The position numbers and the translations under genes were made by a program. A stretch of 64,000 bases of DNA. Origin: Ditylenchus dipsaci. Taxonomy: Eukaryota; Nematoda; Chromadorea; Rhabditida; Anguinidae. The notes under the pieces were generated by a model, which did no database searches, was not told the DNA's origin, and saw nothing but the letters and a program-made list of their open reading frames with translations. Shown one piece after another: positions 43,601 to 55,379 of this stretch; position 1 is the first letter of the stretch, and the number at the start of each line of letters is the position of its first letter. The stretch is from contig SADC01001320.1 in NCBI GenBank assembly GCA_004194705.1, positions 950,451-1,014,450 on the forward strand, in the 5' to 3' direction.

Positions 43601-46600
43601 CGAGGTGGGAACGAACTTTGGCAGGTCCCCTGAGTGTCCTTAAATCGAGAGTGGGCTGTACACTTATTTTAAAGAACGGATCACGGCGGTCATTTTAACA
43701 TATTACAGACATAGCTGCAGTCCTGAGATAAGTAAATAATGCTTCTCGGGTGATTTTCTACTTTCCCTAAAATGGCCGTCTATTTCAAACCAATTGTTGA
43801 GTCACTTGACCTGTCCAAACACCCGTGCTTGTTTTTTTTGAAAAATGATCTACGTTAAATTCTGCATCTAAACCAACTGAAGTCACAACCTTAGTTGGAC
43901 CGCCGCTGGCGGCACCCTTCGGTTACCTTCGGCGGCCCCGGTGGTGCCCGGCGGTCATAGATTTTTCAGATGAGAGCGGCACAATCATCTCAAAAAACTA
44001 TGACCACCGGGCACCGCCGGGGGGCTACCGAAGGTAACCGAAGGGGTGCCGCCGGCGGCAGTCCAACTATGGTCACAACCGGTACAGAGCGTGTTAAATT
44101 TATTCTGCTCGAAGAATAGCTGCTGTTTTTTGTCGAAAAAAGTCTAAAATGTTCACATTTTAGTGTTTGTTTTGAACAGCGTGCCAGCTGTGCCTCTGCC
44201 GTCCACCTCTTCTCCCAGTCTTTCCTCGCATCCTCCACCATCTCTTAGTGGCTTCGTTGTGCCACCATCTACAAGCATTGTATTACCAGCCCCTCCAATG
44301 GTCCTTCGCTAAGCTCATCCACCACCCCAGAAAAGCTTCAAACCCGCACATTTGAGTGTGAACTATACATTGAGGACCAGGCCAACAATGCTTACAATGA
44401 CACTGACACCTTTGAATACAATCAGGCTATGCAAATAGTGCAAAGTGCGGTGGGTTGACTTATTGTACAACTGTCAAAGTTTCACCGTTTCAACTCTGGA
44501 ATTAAGGAAGGTCAAATGTTGTCTTAATACGCCAAGGCCTGATTGTGAGAACAGTTAATTCTGATGCAAAACTTCATGGAGAATATCTCTATTGCGGTGG
44601 ATTTTTTTAGAAGGAAAACTGACTCGCTAAAAACAAAGTAACTGTTGAAATTGAAATTCCGCTCAAGACAAAAAATCTTCAAATATCGAAAATCGAATAT
44701 TTTTGTCTTGAGCGGAATTCGAATTTAGGAGTGACTTTGGAATTTTAATAGTTAAAGTTATAGTTAATTAAATTGACTATATTGAACAAGAACCCAGTGT
44801 CAAAACGACAGCTTTGCCTGGGAGTAAAAAGTTAGCGCAATTTATGTCACAACTTGTATATTAATTTTGCATAGTTTGTCATGATTATATTCTCACTTAT
44901 TGCTGGTGTGAAATGACCGCTTTTAACTACTCTATCTGTTGTTTTATTACAAAAATAGTTTATAACCGTTGCAGAAAAGTTGCAGGCCTTTTTCACAAAG
45001 TTTCCGTGATCTGAAAATAACAACTAATTTTTAAAAGCAATTTCCAGCAATTTTAGTAAGTTTTTGAAAATAGGGTTTTCCGCGGATCAGTTGCCCTTCC
45101 AAACAAATTCACTGCAATAGAGAGATTCTCCATGAAATTATGCACTAGAACCGACTGGTCTCACAGTCAGGCCTTGGCGTGTTAAATAAAAGAGTATCAC
45201 TTTATATCCAGCACTATTTTCTCCAGGGACTCTATTTTTCAACTCTTTAAAAATCTGGAAAATATTTGGATGTAAAACAAGTCGAATAGGCGGAATCGGT
45301 AAGGCTTGGAATAGTTTGAAAACGCAATGTACAGCGCCACAAAATATAACCATGCACCGAGATAAAGCCTTGAAGTAGAGGGGACTTTATTGAATGGGGT
45401 TTGCCTTACCCCGGTGTTGGTAGTTCCTTAATTTAGCCAATTTTACACCCAAAATATTCTACAATAATTAACCATCAAGCAGAAAAAACAATAAATTGTA
45501 ACGAAAATTCGTATAATTATGCATCCAATATTGTAAGATCTCGATGAAAAAATTCAAAACCAGGGTGGTAAGTCGAGGTTTTTGCGTTTTTTTCGCCACC
45601 ATCAGCCATATAATTTGCTCGAAATAGCCATAAAAATATGGATGCTATATCATTTTGTAGAGAAATCCCTCTGCTACAAAATAGTGCTTACATATTTGGC
45701 ATATGAACCCGTTTTCGGGGTGTTTCAGAGTTGTTTTATGGACAAATGCCGGTGGCTTATGCCGGTGGCTCATCGGCGCCGATGCTTTTTTCGCCACCGG
45801 GCGTTTCTGAAATGTAATATGTTTTTTTTTTACATTAACTTAAATTTCGCCACCGGGCTCAGAAATCCATAAAAGCATATTAAATTTCAGAAACTTTTAT
45901 TTAGGCTTTGTAGCGTGAAGCTTCTTCTATAAAATGGTGTACAGTCAACTCTCGATACAGTGTACCCTCGATATAGTGTAGATCTCGATATAGTGTATTT
46001 TTTCAACCTCATTTAGTCAGCTCTAAGCCAAACTGGGTTACAGTGTACCCTCGATATAGTGTAACCCTCGATATAGTGTATATTTTCCCGATCCCCGCGA
46101 GCTACACTGTATCGAGAGTGGACTGTACCCAAACCACAAAATCTGGGATGGGTACGCTCAGGTGAGCACATGGCTGGCCTGTAAATTTTAAGTGATCCTG
46201 CTCCACGACAACGCCAGACCACACGTGGCTAAACTTGTCAAAAAGCTCTTCTTGAGCTCGGATGGGAAGTGTTACTGCACCCGCCATACTCTCCCGATCT
46301 GGCCCCTAGTGACTACTATCTTTTCCTCTGCCTTTCCAATGATTTGCGCGGAGTTACGTTTGAAAATAATGAGGAACTCGAAGATTGGCTTCAAGATTGG
46401 TTCGACTCTCGACCTGGTGACTTTTGGCGGAAGGGAATCGACAAATTGCCGGAAAAATGGAAGGAAGTGGTAATAACGATGGAGACTACATTACTGAATG
46501 ATATGCAACTGTTGATGTATGTTTCTTTTATGAAACACCATTAAAATTTTGAAGTTCCAAAAAAAACGCTGGGAACTTATGTTACAACCTAATAGAATAT

Positions 46601-48657
46601 CAATTTAGAGAACCGAATAATAAAAAAAATTGGAAATTTTCACAGAATCATTTATGATTTTGATTATTTATGTGTTTTATGGGCAATTGATGGCTTTTTT
46701 GAAAGCCTTTAGTGTGAGCAGTATTTTGGTCGTAAATATGCCAAGGGCATCAAAAAAAACCAGATCAGGCGTACGAAACAAATAGTTCAAAAAAGTCTGA
46801 AAATGACCGTTTAAAAAAATCGTTTGGCGCCAATTCTTCCCAATGCATTAGGATTCAAATTTTAGGGGGCCGTGCAAATCAATATTTGTTTTCTTGAGCA
46901 GAATTCAGATTCGGAAAATAATTTTGAATTTAAGAGCCGTTTTACATGCAAATCGACTCTGCTGAACAGGATTCTAGTGTCAGAATTTCAAGTTTGTATA
47001 GTGGAAAAAAGTTTTACGTCAAAAAAATTTTCAGAAAAAGGTTTTCCACATTTAAGTCAATTTTTCCTAAAGTCAATGTTTTTTATATAAACTTACTGAA
47101 ATTTATCACCAAAATGTTTGCTAGATTCTAGTGGTTATGTTGTGAAGAAAATTTATGAATCCATATGAAAAAAAATTCAAGCCCAACAAAACCAAGTCAC
47201 ATCGCAACGATTTACGTGACCTAATCTCTATAAAACTATGTTAATTGACCTGATTTTGCTTATTTCTATATAAAATTAAAAAAATTTTAATTAATGAAAT
47301 GTTTCTTAGATTCTAACGGTAATTTTGAGTACTGAATGCACACAACTCGAAATAAAAAAATTGTGAACAAAATACATTGAATAAAAATTACTAACAAAAA
47401 CCATGATACCGAAATCATGGTCATTTCATAACTTTGATATTATCATTATACTACTTTTTTCTGTGGGTGCGCGACAGTTCACAGTATGGACAATTCACAG
47501 TCTAGGACAGTTCACAGTATGGACAATTCACAGTATGGACAATTCACAGTCTAGGACAGTTCACAGTATGGACAATTCACAGTATGGACAATTCACAGTC
47601 TGGGCAGTTCACAGTATGGACAATTCACAGTCGGGACAATTCACAATCTGGGACAATTCACAGTCTGAGATGCAGTTTACATTTTCTCACATTTTGTACC
47701 AATTCAAAAGACAAATTTTATTGGCTGTGTATATATTCGTATTTCCGGATTTAGAAAACGATTCATCTCGCGACAAATATTTTTTGAATTAGGGCTTCTT
47801 CGCTAAAAGATCCATTTGATAGTATCCAAACTGCGATATCCTATACAGTCAACTCTCGATACAGTGTACCCTCGATATAGTGTATATTTTTTCAACCTCA
47901 TTTAGTCAGCTCTAAGCCAAACTGCTTACAGTGTACCCTCGATATAATGTAACCCTCGATATAGTGTATATTTTTCGGATCCCGCGAGCTACACTGTATC
48001 GAGAGTGGACTGTATAACAAACATTTTTAGCGTGATTAGTTGCTGTGTATAGCGCCCGGTGGCGAAAAAAGCATCGGCGCCGGTGAGCCACCGGGCATAA
48101 GCCACCGGGCATTTGTCCATAAAACAACTCTGAAACACCCCAAAAACGGGTTCATATGCCAAATATGTGAGCACTATTTTGTAGCAGAGGGATTTCTCTA
48201 CAAAATGATATATCATCCATATTTGTATGGCTATTTCGAACAAATTATATGGCTGCCGGTGGCGAAAAAACGCAAAAACCTCGATTTACCACCCTGTTCA
48301 AAACTGTGTGCAGAAGAAAGAATACAAAAGTTTGTATGAACTGGTCCCATAGTACAGAAAATGCTTTCTGAAAGTAAAATTAGGATTCGATTTTTTAGAT
48401 TACTTCTACACTGGATGGAAGCACTCTTAGAGATCTGACTCCCATTGTTACTGTCAACAAAATAGAAAATGGGTAAAAATTCTAACCTAACCTAATGATG
48501 TCAAAAACCGTTAAAAATTTATTTTTGCTTTAGAGAAAATGACCTGCGTGTGCTGTTCTGCATCTCTATAGTAGTGATTCCACAAAGCTCTATTAGAGCT
48601 GATTCTATTGAAAATGTGTTTAAAAAACAGAATCCATGTATCTGGAGAGCTTACTGA
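40641..48657 (+). CDS. Type II membrane protein with SEA domain
   Basis: Exons 40641 to ~40881, 41333-41424, 44188-44449, 48399-48472 and 48534-48657. Exon 1 (after GGTTTTAG) is a Gly/Thr/His-rich, probably cytoplasmic segment (EPGTGGHFMAQSGWHN); its frame shifts in TTTTGGGG near 40813. Exon 2 is a transmembrane helix, YLIALIVVSILLLALILLF. Exon 3 joins in phase (G|CT): a Pro/Ser linker (VPLPSTSSPSLSSHPPPS), a frame slip near 44290, then LQTRTFECELYIEDQ and YNQAMQIVQSA. Exons 4 and 5 follow in phase: ITSTLDGSTLRDLTPIVTV, NKIENG, ENDLRVLFCISIVVIP, ending IWRAY stop. The fold order matches a SEA domain, often found in membrane mucins and type II transmembrane proteases; no protease domain is seen. 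A donor at 48637 (CCAT|GTATCT) could continue the gene. The intron at 44450-48398 carries a 2.7-kb hAT element. Confidence 0.65.
40940..41200. repeat. Partial pogo-like element in intron 1 of the SEA gene
   Basis: Ends with CATTAAATCGAGGTTTGACTG followed by CA, and carries AAAAGTGTCGGACCGTATGC, as in 25130-25560. The left end is not definable. Confidence 0.5.
42812..42997. mobile_element. TTAA palindromic MITE sharing a TTAA with its neighbour
   Basis: AGGACCATAGCCGACAACG at the left and GTCGGCGACGGCTATGGTTC at the right; TTAA at 42808-42811 and 42998-43001. The arms include TTTGAATTCGCGCGGGACAG in inverted copies. The right TTAA is also the left TTAA of 43002-43232. Confidence 0.8.
43002..43232. 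mobile_element. TTAA MITE (GGGGCATGCC family), adjacent
   Basis: AGGGACATGCCCGTGCCCG at the left, AAGGGCATGCCCCT at the right, TTAA at 42998-43001 and 43233-43236. Same family as 17096-17322 and 22732-22964, about 230 bp each. Confidence 0.8.
43237..43658. mobile_element. pogo-like palindrome adjoining the TTAA MITE
   Basis: The right end GAGAGTGGGCTG is followed by TA; the left end is worn (ACACTCGACTCAAGGAC). It contains TAGGTCCGACACTTTTTT and the inverse GTGTCGGATCCGAGG. Confidence 0.6.
43891..44071. mobile_element. GC-rich palindromic element with 9-bp duplication
   Basis: TTAGTTGGACCGCC at the left, GGCAGTCCAACTATG at the right. GTCACAACC is repeated exactly at 43882-43890 and 44072-44080. 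Arms contain GGCGGCACCCTTCGGTTACC. It lies 116 bp before a SEA-gene exon acceptor. The 9-bp duplication suggests MULE mobilisation. Confidence 0.75.
45942..46125. mobile_element. pogo-like MITE (CTCGATATAGTGTA words), copy 1
   Basis: CAGTCAACTCTCGATACAG at the left and its complement CGAGAGTGGACTG at the right, TA outside. Nearly identical copies are at 47846-48012, 53387-53555 and 58837-59004. Confidence 0.8.
46189..46592 (+). pseudogene. mariner transposase, 3' fragment A
   Basis: Begins abruptly at AAGTGATCCTGCTCCACG after CTGGCCTGTAAATTTT. It encodes ILLHDNARPHVAKLVKK, then HPPYSPDLAPSDYYLFLC, WFDSRPGDFWRKGIDKLPE and the C-terminal end, with one frame slip, and finishes at the right terminal repeat AACGCTGGGAACTTATG. 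The second and third catalytic Asp regions are present (HDNARPH and SPDLAPSDY); the HTH half is absent. Confidence 0.8.
47465..47675. repeat. ACAGTTCACAGTATGGACAA word array, copy A
   Basis: About eleven copies of ACAATTCACAGTCTGGG / ACAGTTCACAGTATGG, starting GGGTGCGCGACAGTTCAC. It is the left arm of the MULE element that is complete at 53054-54473 and 58506-59925; here the right arm is missing. Confidence 0.75.
47846..48012. mobile_element. pogo-like MITE, copy 2
   Basis: The same element as 45942-46125 in direct orientation, TA outside at both ends. It joins the MULE arm on its left to the hAT right arm on its right. Confidence 0.8.
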
Positions 48658-48788
48658 ATAACACTACATTAGACAGGGATAGGATTTCAGCAAGGCTTGT
48701 AAGTAGTAATCAACCCAGCAGGTGATAACACGTTACTCTACTAATACTTTAAAAATATATTCCATGTACATTTTTTTCATTTTTGCTA

Positions 48789-49211
48789 CAGTCGACGCTC
48801 GATATAACGAACCCCCAAAATTTCGTTCTCACCTAGGGTCCGACACTTTTTTTTCTCCATTTTTAAAGTCTTTTTCCAGATGTGATTCGCCAGTCTGGTC
48901 CGAAATATCGCAAGGATTTTTGATTTTACCGGTCGTTTTTTAAAATAAAATAATTTTGTCATGAAGACCCGCAACGCTTGATATAACGAACTTCTTTTTG
49001 AAAATAGTAGTTCGTTATTTGAGCGTTACGGGTTTTCATGACGCAATTATTTTATTTTTAAAAAACGACCGGTAAAATCAAATCCTTGCGATATTTCGGA
49101 CCAGACTGGCGAATCACATCTGGAAAAGGAATTTCAAAATGGAGCTAAAAAAGGTGTCTTTCCCTAGGTGAAAACGAACTTTTGGGGGTTGGTTATATCG
49201 AGCGTCGACTG
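48789..49211. mobile_element. pogo-like palindrome (CTCGATATAACGAAC ends)
   Basis: CAGTCGACGCTCGATATAAC at the left, GTTATATCGAGCGTCGACTG at the right, TA outside. The halves pair for about 200 bp and share GTCCGACACTTTTTTTTC with 25130-25560. Confidence 0.8.
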
Positions 49212-49745
49212 TATTTATTAACAAGTGACCCTCCCGGGGCGTCATTTTGAGGACTGTATCACAAGAATTTTTTACTGCAAATTCTTGTAGAGTATGTAGG
49301 ATTCCTAGTGAAACTTTCCCATTGAGGCGGTATTACCAGAAAAAGTAGCACAATGATTAACACTAGAAAGACTGAGCGTAGACAGGGTATCATTTTGTAG
49401 AGAATTTCATGTAGATTCCGCTTCTTAAAAGAATCCAAGAATGTTTCCTTTCTAAGAGTTATGGCTTTTTGTAGTTAAGCTATTTTTACGAATTTTTTTC
49501 TAAAAAAATATTTTTGATTATTGTGTTGTATCTTTTTTCGACAGCTTTAATTTTTATCTCAAATGCATATTAGACGCAGAATTCAATGAGCTTTCTAATA
49601 GATATATATATGTGTCTGTCAACTTTGGGAAAATTTCAAGGATAAAAGCAAATATTTACAACAAGTACATTATCCTTAATCCTGATTTTTAGTATATTTA
49701 TGGCTGTAACTTTTTGTTCTGAAAATTTATTTTATAGTTTTGTGC
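49212..49745. repeat. Diverged inverted relative of 54480-54600, then plain sequence
   Basis: GACCCTCCCGGGGCGTCATT and ATTCTTGTAGAGTATGTAGG match the complement of 54480-54600, so an old copy of the right-hand duplicated unit lies here in inverse. From about 49400 I see nothing recognisable. Confidence 0.45.
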
Positions 49746-49749
49746 TTAA

Positions 49750-50119
49750 GGGGGGGGGGGTAAAAGCCATTTAGGTTTGAAAAAGTGGCTTCCATGGCGC
49801 AGTGCGTAAGTGCTCGCGTTTTTGGCCAGAAATGGTGTTTTTTTGGTGTTGCAGGTTCAAACCCACGTAGTGACACACTATTTTTTTGGCTTTTTTGGCC
49901 AGTTTTAGAGGTAATTTGGGTCGCTGATCTCGATTCTGGCGTCAAAAAAGTCTAATTACCTCTAAACTGCCCAAAAAGCCAAAAAAATAGTGTGCCCCTA
50001 CGTGGTTTGAACCTGCAACACCAAATAAAACACCATTTCTGGCCAAAAAACGCGAGCACTTACGCACTGCGCCATAAAAGCCACTTTTTCAAACCTAAAT
50101 GGCTTTTACCCCCCCCCCT
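49750..50119. mobile_element. TTAA palindrome with tRNA-like boxes in both arms (copy 2)
   Basis: TTAA at 49746-49749 and 50120-50123, next to G and C runs. The left arm has CCATGGCGCAGTGCGTAAGT (A-box) and TTGCAGGTTCAAACCCACG (B-box GGTTCAAACC); the right arm carries the inverse, ACTTACGCACTGCGCCAT. The arms pair nearly end to end around TCTAATTACCTCTAAACTG. Non-coding. Confidence 0.75.
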
Positions 50120-50334
50120 TTAATAGAAAGAGCAATGTCTGCGAAATCTTTTGCTGCCAATTAAGCATGCCAGCACACTAGCGAAAAGTAAAAAATTGAC
50201 TTAAACATTAAAAAATTTATTGCCAAATTTCGAATTCCGCTCAAGACAATAAATATTTAAATATGGAATTTTTCGCAAAATTTGGCGATCAGCCTCTGCT
50301 TTCGCTTGCTTTTTCTTCTGCAGTGCAGAGGTAA

Positions 50335-50502
50335 TTTTGCTGGTAAAATTTTTCAGTATGGCAAAATTTGCGATTAATCGTGCAATTTCTCAAATCGCTA
50401 TTGGGATTTGCGATTTTTCAAAAGCATGCATGCAATTATGCGATGCGATTATTTTTTTTGCCAATTTAGTGCGATTTGCGATTAATCGATCGTCGTCAGC
50501 TC
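50335..50502. repeat. Right-end fragment of the GCGATTAATCGC hAT element
   Basis: TTTGCTGGTAAAATTTTTCA to CGATCGTCGTCAGCTCT matches 24648-24833. The 5' part is missing. The adjoining 50503-51227 holds no gene that I can see. Confidence 0.7.
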
Positions 50503-51227
50503 TGTTCTGCACCACATAGCTTAGTGCTTTTTCTTGCTGAAACCTGCTTCTTTTTGACCGATTCACTCATTGATTCTTGATCCCTGTCCTTCGCCTTGCT
50601 TCTTTCATAGCTTGAATTGCGAGTTCTAATCATACCTTAAAATTACACCAAATTTCATTCTGTCAAAAAATCTAAAAAAGTCATCTTTTTTAGGACGTTT
50701 CATACACCAATATAAAGCCCAGACATTCAGCTACAAGAAAAGTTGAGCCGACTGTTGTGAAGATGTTATTTTAGAAACTAGAGACCAGTTAAAGCAATCA
50801 ACTGGCATTTTTCGAGTGAAAATAGGGGTTTTTGCTTTTTCCATCTAACTTTTGCATATCCGTACCACTGGATCAAACTGACGTAGCGTAGTCCTTAGGA
50901 TATGGTCTTTTTATAATTGGAAACGCATGCTCCTGTTTTTAAACAGAGGTTTTCTTTAATATTAAATCGCAGATGACCAATCAGTCTTTATTAAATTTGT
51001 TGAAATCGTGCATATCGTATTTTCTCTAACAAGTCGGCACCTAAATTTAATTTTTTGTAGTGCTTGAAAAGTTTTTTTTAATTTAAACAATTCAAGCATA
51101 GCTCTTCAAGCATATCACACCCTAAATTTGCATTTTTTGCATACTTCCTCGGTACGAAAATGTAGCAAATTTACTTTTATATCGCGTATCCAATTTTGTT
51201 TGAGCATCAATAGTCAAAAAACTTTTA

Positions 51228-52181
51228 TTAGGTTGTAACATAAGTTCCCAGCGTTTTTATTTGACGGTATCTCCTGACACGAATGATTGCTGGCCTTGTG
51301 CCATGTTATTTACCAAAATGAAGCCCTGTATTTGCTCTTTCATACGCGCTATAATTTACCCTTGTGTGCTTTAATTTTTAATCAGTTATAGGCAATTGAA
51401 ATGGATTGTCAAGTTGACAAAAAATCACATTTTCGACACCTTCTTCTTTTTGCTTTCAATCGAGGCCAAAAAGCTGCACAAGCTGCTCGGGACATTTGCG
51501 CTGTGTACGGAGAGGCTGCTATTGGCGAAAGCACTGCCCGTGAATGGTTTGCCAAATTCAAAAAGGGCATCTTTGACCTTGAAGACGCTTCCCGCTCCGG
51601 CCGTCCAGTCGAGTTTGATGAGGACCGTCTGGAGTCTCTTTGAAGGAGGATGCCGTCAAACAACTCGGGAATTGGCTGAGATGCTGGGGAAAGAGAAACA
51701 GTCAACAGGCACGTCTATAAATCACAATTGGAACGCTTAAATAAAGCAATCCAAGAAAAGAGACCTGATCGCCAAGGACAAGTGATCCTGCTCCACGACA
51801 ACGCCAGACCACACGTGGCTAAACTTGTCAAAAAAGCTCTTCTTGAGCTCGGATGGGAAGTGTTACTGCACCCGCCATACTCTCCCGATCTGGCCCCTAG
51901 TGACTACTATCTTTCCTCTGCCTTTCCAATGATTTGCGCGGAGTTACGTTTGAAAATAATGAGGAACTCGAAGATTGGCTTCAAGATTGGTTCGACTCTC
52001 GACCTGGTGACTTTTGCGGAAGGGAATCGACAAATTGCCGGAAAAATGGAAGGAAGTGGTAAATAACGATGGAGACTACATTACTGAATGATATGCAACT
52101 GTTGATGTATGTTTCTTTTATGAAACACCATTAAAATTTTGAAGTTCCAAAAAAAACGCTGGGACTTATGTTACAACCTAA
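51228..52181 (+). mobile_element. mariner element, internally deleted (copy B)
   Basis: TTAGGTTGTAACATAAGTTC at the left and its complement (AACGCTGGGACTTATG and onward) at the right, with TA outside. 954 bp, about 300 bp short of a full mariner: the N-terminal and C-terminal parts of the transposase remain and the centre is missing. Fragments A and C share only the right part and its downstream DNA. Confidence 0.85.
51401..52072 (+). pseudogene. mariner transposase, deleted and frameshifted
   Basis: ATG at 51401 opens MDCQVDKKSHFRHLLLFAFN, then QAARDICAVYGEAAIGEST, AREWFAKFKKGIFDLED, SRSGRPVEFDEDRLESL: the HTH domain of a SETMAR-like mariner transposase. After a stop at 51641 a different frame gives ELAEMLGKEKQ, then a jump to ERLNKAIQEKRPDRQGQ, ILLHDNARPHVAKL and HPPYSPDLAPSDYYL. 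The first catalytic Asp block lies in the deleted part, so it is inactive. Confidence 0.85.
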
Positions 52182-53053
52182 TAGAATATCAATTTAGAGA
52201 ACCGAATAATAAAAAAAATTGGAAATTTTCACAGAAATCATTTATGATTTTGATTATTTATGTGTTTATGGGCAATTGATGGCTTTTTTGAAAGCCTTTA
52301 GTGTGAGCAGTATTTTGGTCGTAAATATGCCAAGGGCATCAAAAAAAACCAGATCAGGCGTACGAAACAAAATAGTTCAAAAAAGTCTGAAAATGACCGT
52401 TTAAAAAAATCGTTTGGCGCCAATTCTTCCCAATGCATTAGGATTCAAATTTTAGGGGCCGTGCAAATCAAATATTTGTTTTCTTGAGCAGAATTCAGAA
52501 TTCGGAAAATAATTTTGAATTTAAGAGCCGTTTTACATGCAAATCGACTCTGCTGAACAGGATTCTAGTGTCAGAATTTCAAGTTTGTATAGTGGAAAAA
52601 AAGTTTACGTCAAAAAAATTTTCAGAAAAAGGTTTTCCACATTTAAGTCAATTTTTCCTAAAGTCAATGTTTTTTATATAAACTTACTGAAATTTTATCA
52701 CCAAAATGTTTGCTAGATTCTAGTGGTTATGTTGTGAAGAAAATTTATGAATCCATATGAAAAAAAATTCAAGCCCAACAAAACCAGTCACATCGCAACG
52801 ATTTACGTGACCTAATCTCTATAAACTATGTTAATTGACCTGATTTTGCTTATTTCTATATAAAATTAAAAAATTTTTAATTAATGAAATGTTTCTTAGA
52901 TTCTAACGGTAATTTTGAGTACTGAATGCACACAACTCGAAAATAAAAAATTGTGAACAAAATACATTGAATAAAAATTACTAACAAAACCATGATACCG
53001 AAATCATGGTCATTTCATAACTTTGATATTATCATTATACTACTTTTTTCTGT

Positions 53054-54473
53054 GGGTGCGCGACAGTTCACAGTATGGACAATTCACAGTCTAGGACAGT
53101 TCACAGTATGGACAATTCACAGTATGGACAATTCACAGTCTGGGGCAGTTCACAGTATGGACAATTCACAGTCGGGACAATTCACAATCTGGGACAATTC
53201 ACAGTCTGAGATGCAGTTTACATTTTCTCACATTTTGTACCAATTCAAAAGACAAATTTTATTGGCTGTGTATATATTCGTATTTCCGGATTTAGAAAAC
53301 GATTCATCTCGCGACAAATATTTTTTGAATTAGGGCTTCTTCGCTAAAAGATCCATTTGATAGTATCCAAACTGCGATATCCTATACAGTCAACTCTCGA
53401 TACAGTGTACCCTCGATATAGTGTATATTTTTTCAACCTCATTTAGTCAGCTCTAAGCCAAACTGGCTTACAGTGTACCCTCGATATAATGTAACCCTCG
53501 ATATAGTGTATATTTTCCCGATCCCCGCGAGCTACACTGTATCGAGAGTGGACTGTACCCAAACCACAAAATCTGGGATGGGTACGCTCAGGTGAGCACA
53601 TGGCTGGCCTGTAAATTTTTTTTGCAAAAAAAACAAACCGTTTTTCTAACCTAAAATTCTGTGGGAGTAATGTTTGTCAGAACTGAAATTGTGGTTTTAG
53701 CCGCTCAAACTCTAAAACTCAGGATAGGTACAACCTAAACAGATGGATATCCACTTGGACGGCTTAAAAATAAAACATAAATAAATTAAAAAAGTTATAA
53801 TGCTATAATACCTAAAAATGGGTAGGGAATTTGATTCAATCATTCTTAAGTTCCGATTTTAGCCACCCGAGCCTTAAATATAGATTGGGTACCCTTGTCT
53901 GAGATGGACAGAGATAAATATCCTGCAGAATGGCCCATAAAAAAATTTGGTCAACGTTAGAAACAACCATGGTTCTTGTGAGTTATGGGGACCTCACTAA
54001 AAATAAGTTATTAAAATAAGTTATAAGTTTATGATGAGGTCCCGATAACTCACAGAAACCCAAACCATTTTCTTGATTTAAAAATTGCATGGAATATCCA
54101 GTTTGACAAAACCTATACCAGAAGATTAGGTTAGAATACCTGTATTGGGATAGGTCTCAGTGTAAGGTAAACGTTTGCGCCGGTAGGGCGGGTAGATGAT
54201 GAATAGGAATTACGAGGCCTGAAATTTGGGTAGACTTTCCTTAATACTTCTTATATGGACTTCTACGCACCACTCTACAACATGAAATTTTGACCGAATC
54301 TCGAAAAATAGGTATCAAAAAGTCCAGAAGAAGAAACAAAGAATCAGCTTTGCGTACTTAATTTCCGGATGCATTAATATTTAGGTATTTTCGGATGCTT
54401 TTTTTGTGAATTCGATCAAACTGTGAATTGTCCTAGACTGTGAATTGTCCAGACAGTGAACTGTCGGTGTCCC
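53054..54473. mobile_element. MULE foldback element, ACAATTCACAGTC words (copy B)
   Basis: Starts GGGTGCGCGACAGTTCAC and ends GTGAACTGTCGGTGTCCC. TTTTTCTGT (53045-53053) and TTTTTCTGG (54474-54482) flank it, 8/9. The left arm holds about nine words, the right arm three. A pogo-like MITE (53387-53555) and several CCACTTGGACGGC repeats lie inside. No transposase. Confidence 0.8.
53387..53555. mobile_element. pogo-like MITE, copy 3, inside the MULE element
   Basis: Same ends and words as 45942-46125, TA outside. It predates the duplication, because the sister unit has it at 58837-59004. Confidence 0.8.
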
Positions 54474-55379
54474 TTTTTCTGGTAATATCGTCTCACTGGC
54501 CCAGTTCACTTAGAAGTCTTACATGCTCTACAAGAATATGCAAAAAAAGAAAATCCTGCATAGGGTCTTCAAAATAACACTCCGGGAGGTCCCTTGCAGG
54601 TTTGATGCTATGCTAATATAAATAAATGATGAGCTAAGAATATGTCCAGTGAATATATGGTGCCCTCTGAGCTCGTAGAAGCTCCTATATTACAGTTCAC
54701 CCTGTTTCAGGGATATAGTGGGCTCTGGATCTAGTCACTTAATTTAAATGAAAATGAATTAGGCGCAAATGAGTAGCAACGTTTGAGACAACAAATATTT
54801 AAACTAGAAAAATTCAATAATTGAATAGTTGAAAAAAAAGAGGGTAATAACTTCAGAATTTTTTGTGGTTCTCAAGGTTTGCGAAACTTTATGTTTTGGT
54901 CACATTTAGGGTCACAAAAATTTAGCACAAGTTTCGTGAATTCTCCTATTTAAAGACAGAAAGAGGTCTCCGGGTGGATTCTGGGAAGGGGTCTTGGAAA
55001 AGAAATTTAATGATCCCGTGGGGATCTCGAACAAATTTTCGGAATTTCTTAACCAAGACAAAACTCGAAAAATTCTAAGATTTTAAACACCAAATAGTTC
55101 CGAAAAAACGCTGTAACTGAAGTGGCCAAAGAGTTTAAAAGACTAAGTTCTAATATCAAATATTGTTGTAACTTTTTTTAACTTTAATTTTTTAAATATT
55201 TTGAATTCAATTTCCCTGGATCCTACCTTTTAACAAGCCACCAAACTCTACTTTAAAAATCGAGTAATGTATAGATTCGAAAGGCTAAAATTTAAATGGG
55301 CACAATCTTCCAGGTAAAATGATCCGTAAACAGCTTCGAAATGAAACAACACTAAATACTTACCCACAGATCCTCCACA

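Larger units (their letters stand above)
45561..48296. mobile_element. hAT-type composite element with perfect TTCAAAAC duplication
   Basis: CAGGGTGGTAAGTCGAGG at 45561 and its near complement ending 48296 are flanked by TTCAAAAC on both sides (45553-45560, 48297-48304). The arms pair for about 240 bp and contain GCCGGTGGC words. Inside lie two direct copies of a pogo-like MITE (45942-46125, 47846-48012) bracketing a truncated mariner and part of a MULE element. The whole sits in the intron of the SEA gene. Confidence 0.8.

Noticed and set aside
47403..47792. A 129-codon + frame rich in QFTVWTIHS repeats (also 52992 and 58445)
   Set aside because: It is the translation of the ACAGTTCACAGTATGG array in the MULE arm, in a frame kept open by the repeat.
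51409..51705. A 98-codon - frame across the mariner 5' region
   Set aside because: It is the antisense shadow of the mariner HTH coding sequence.
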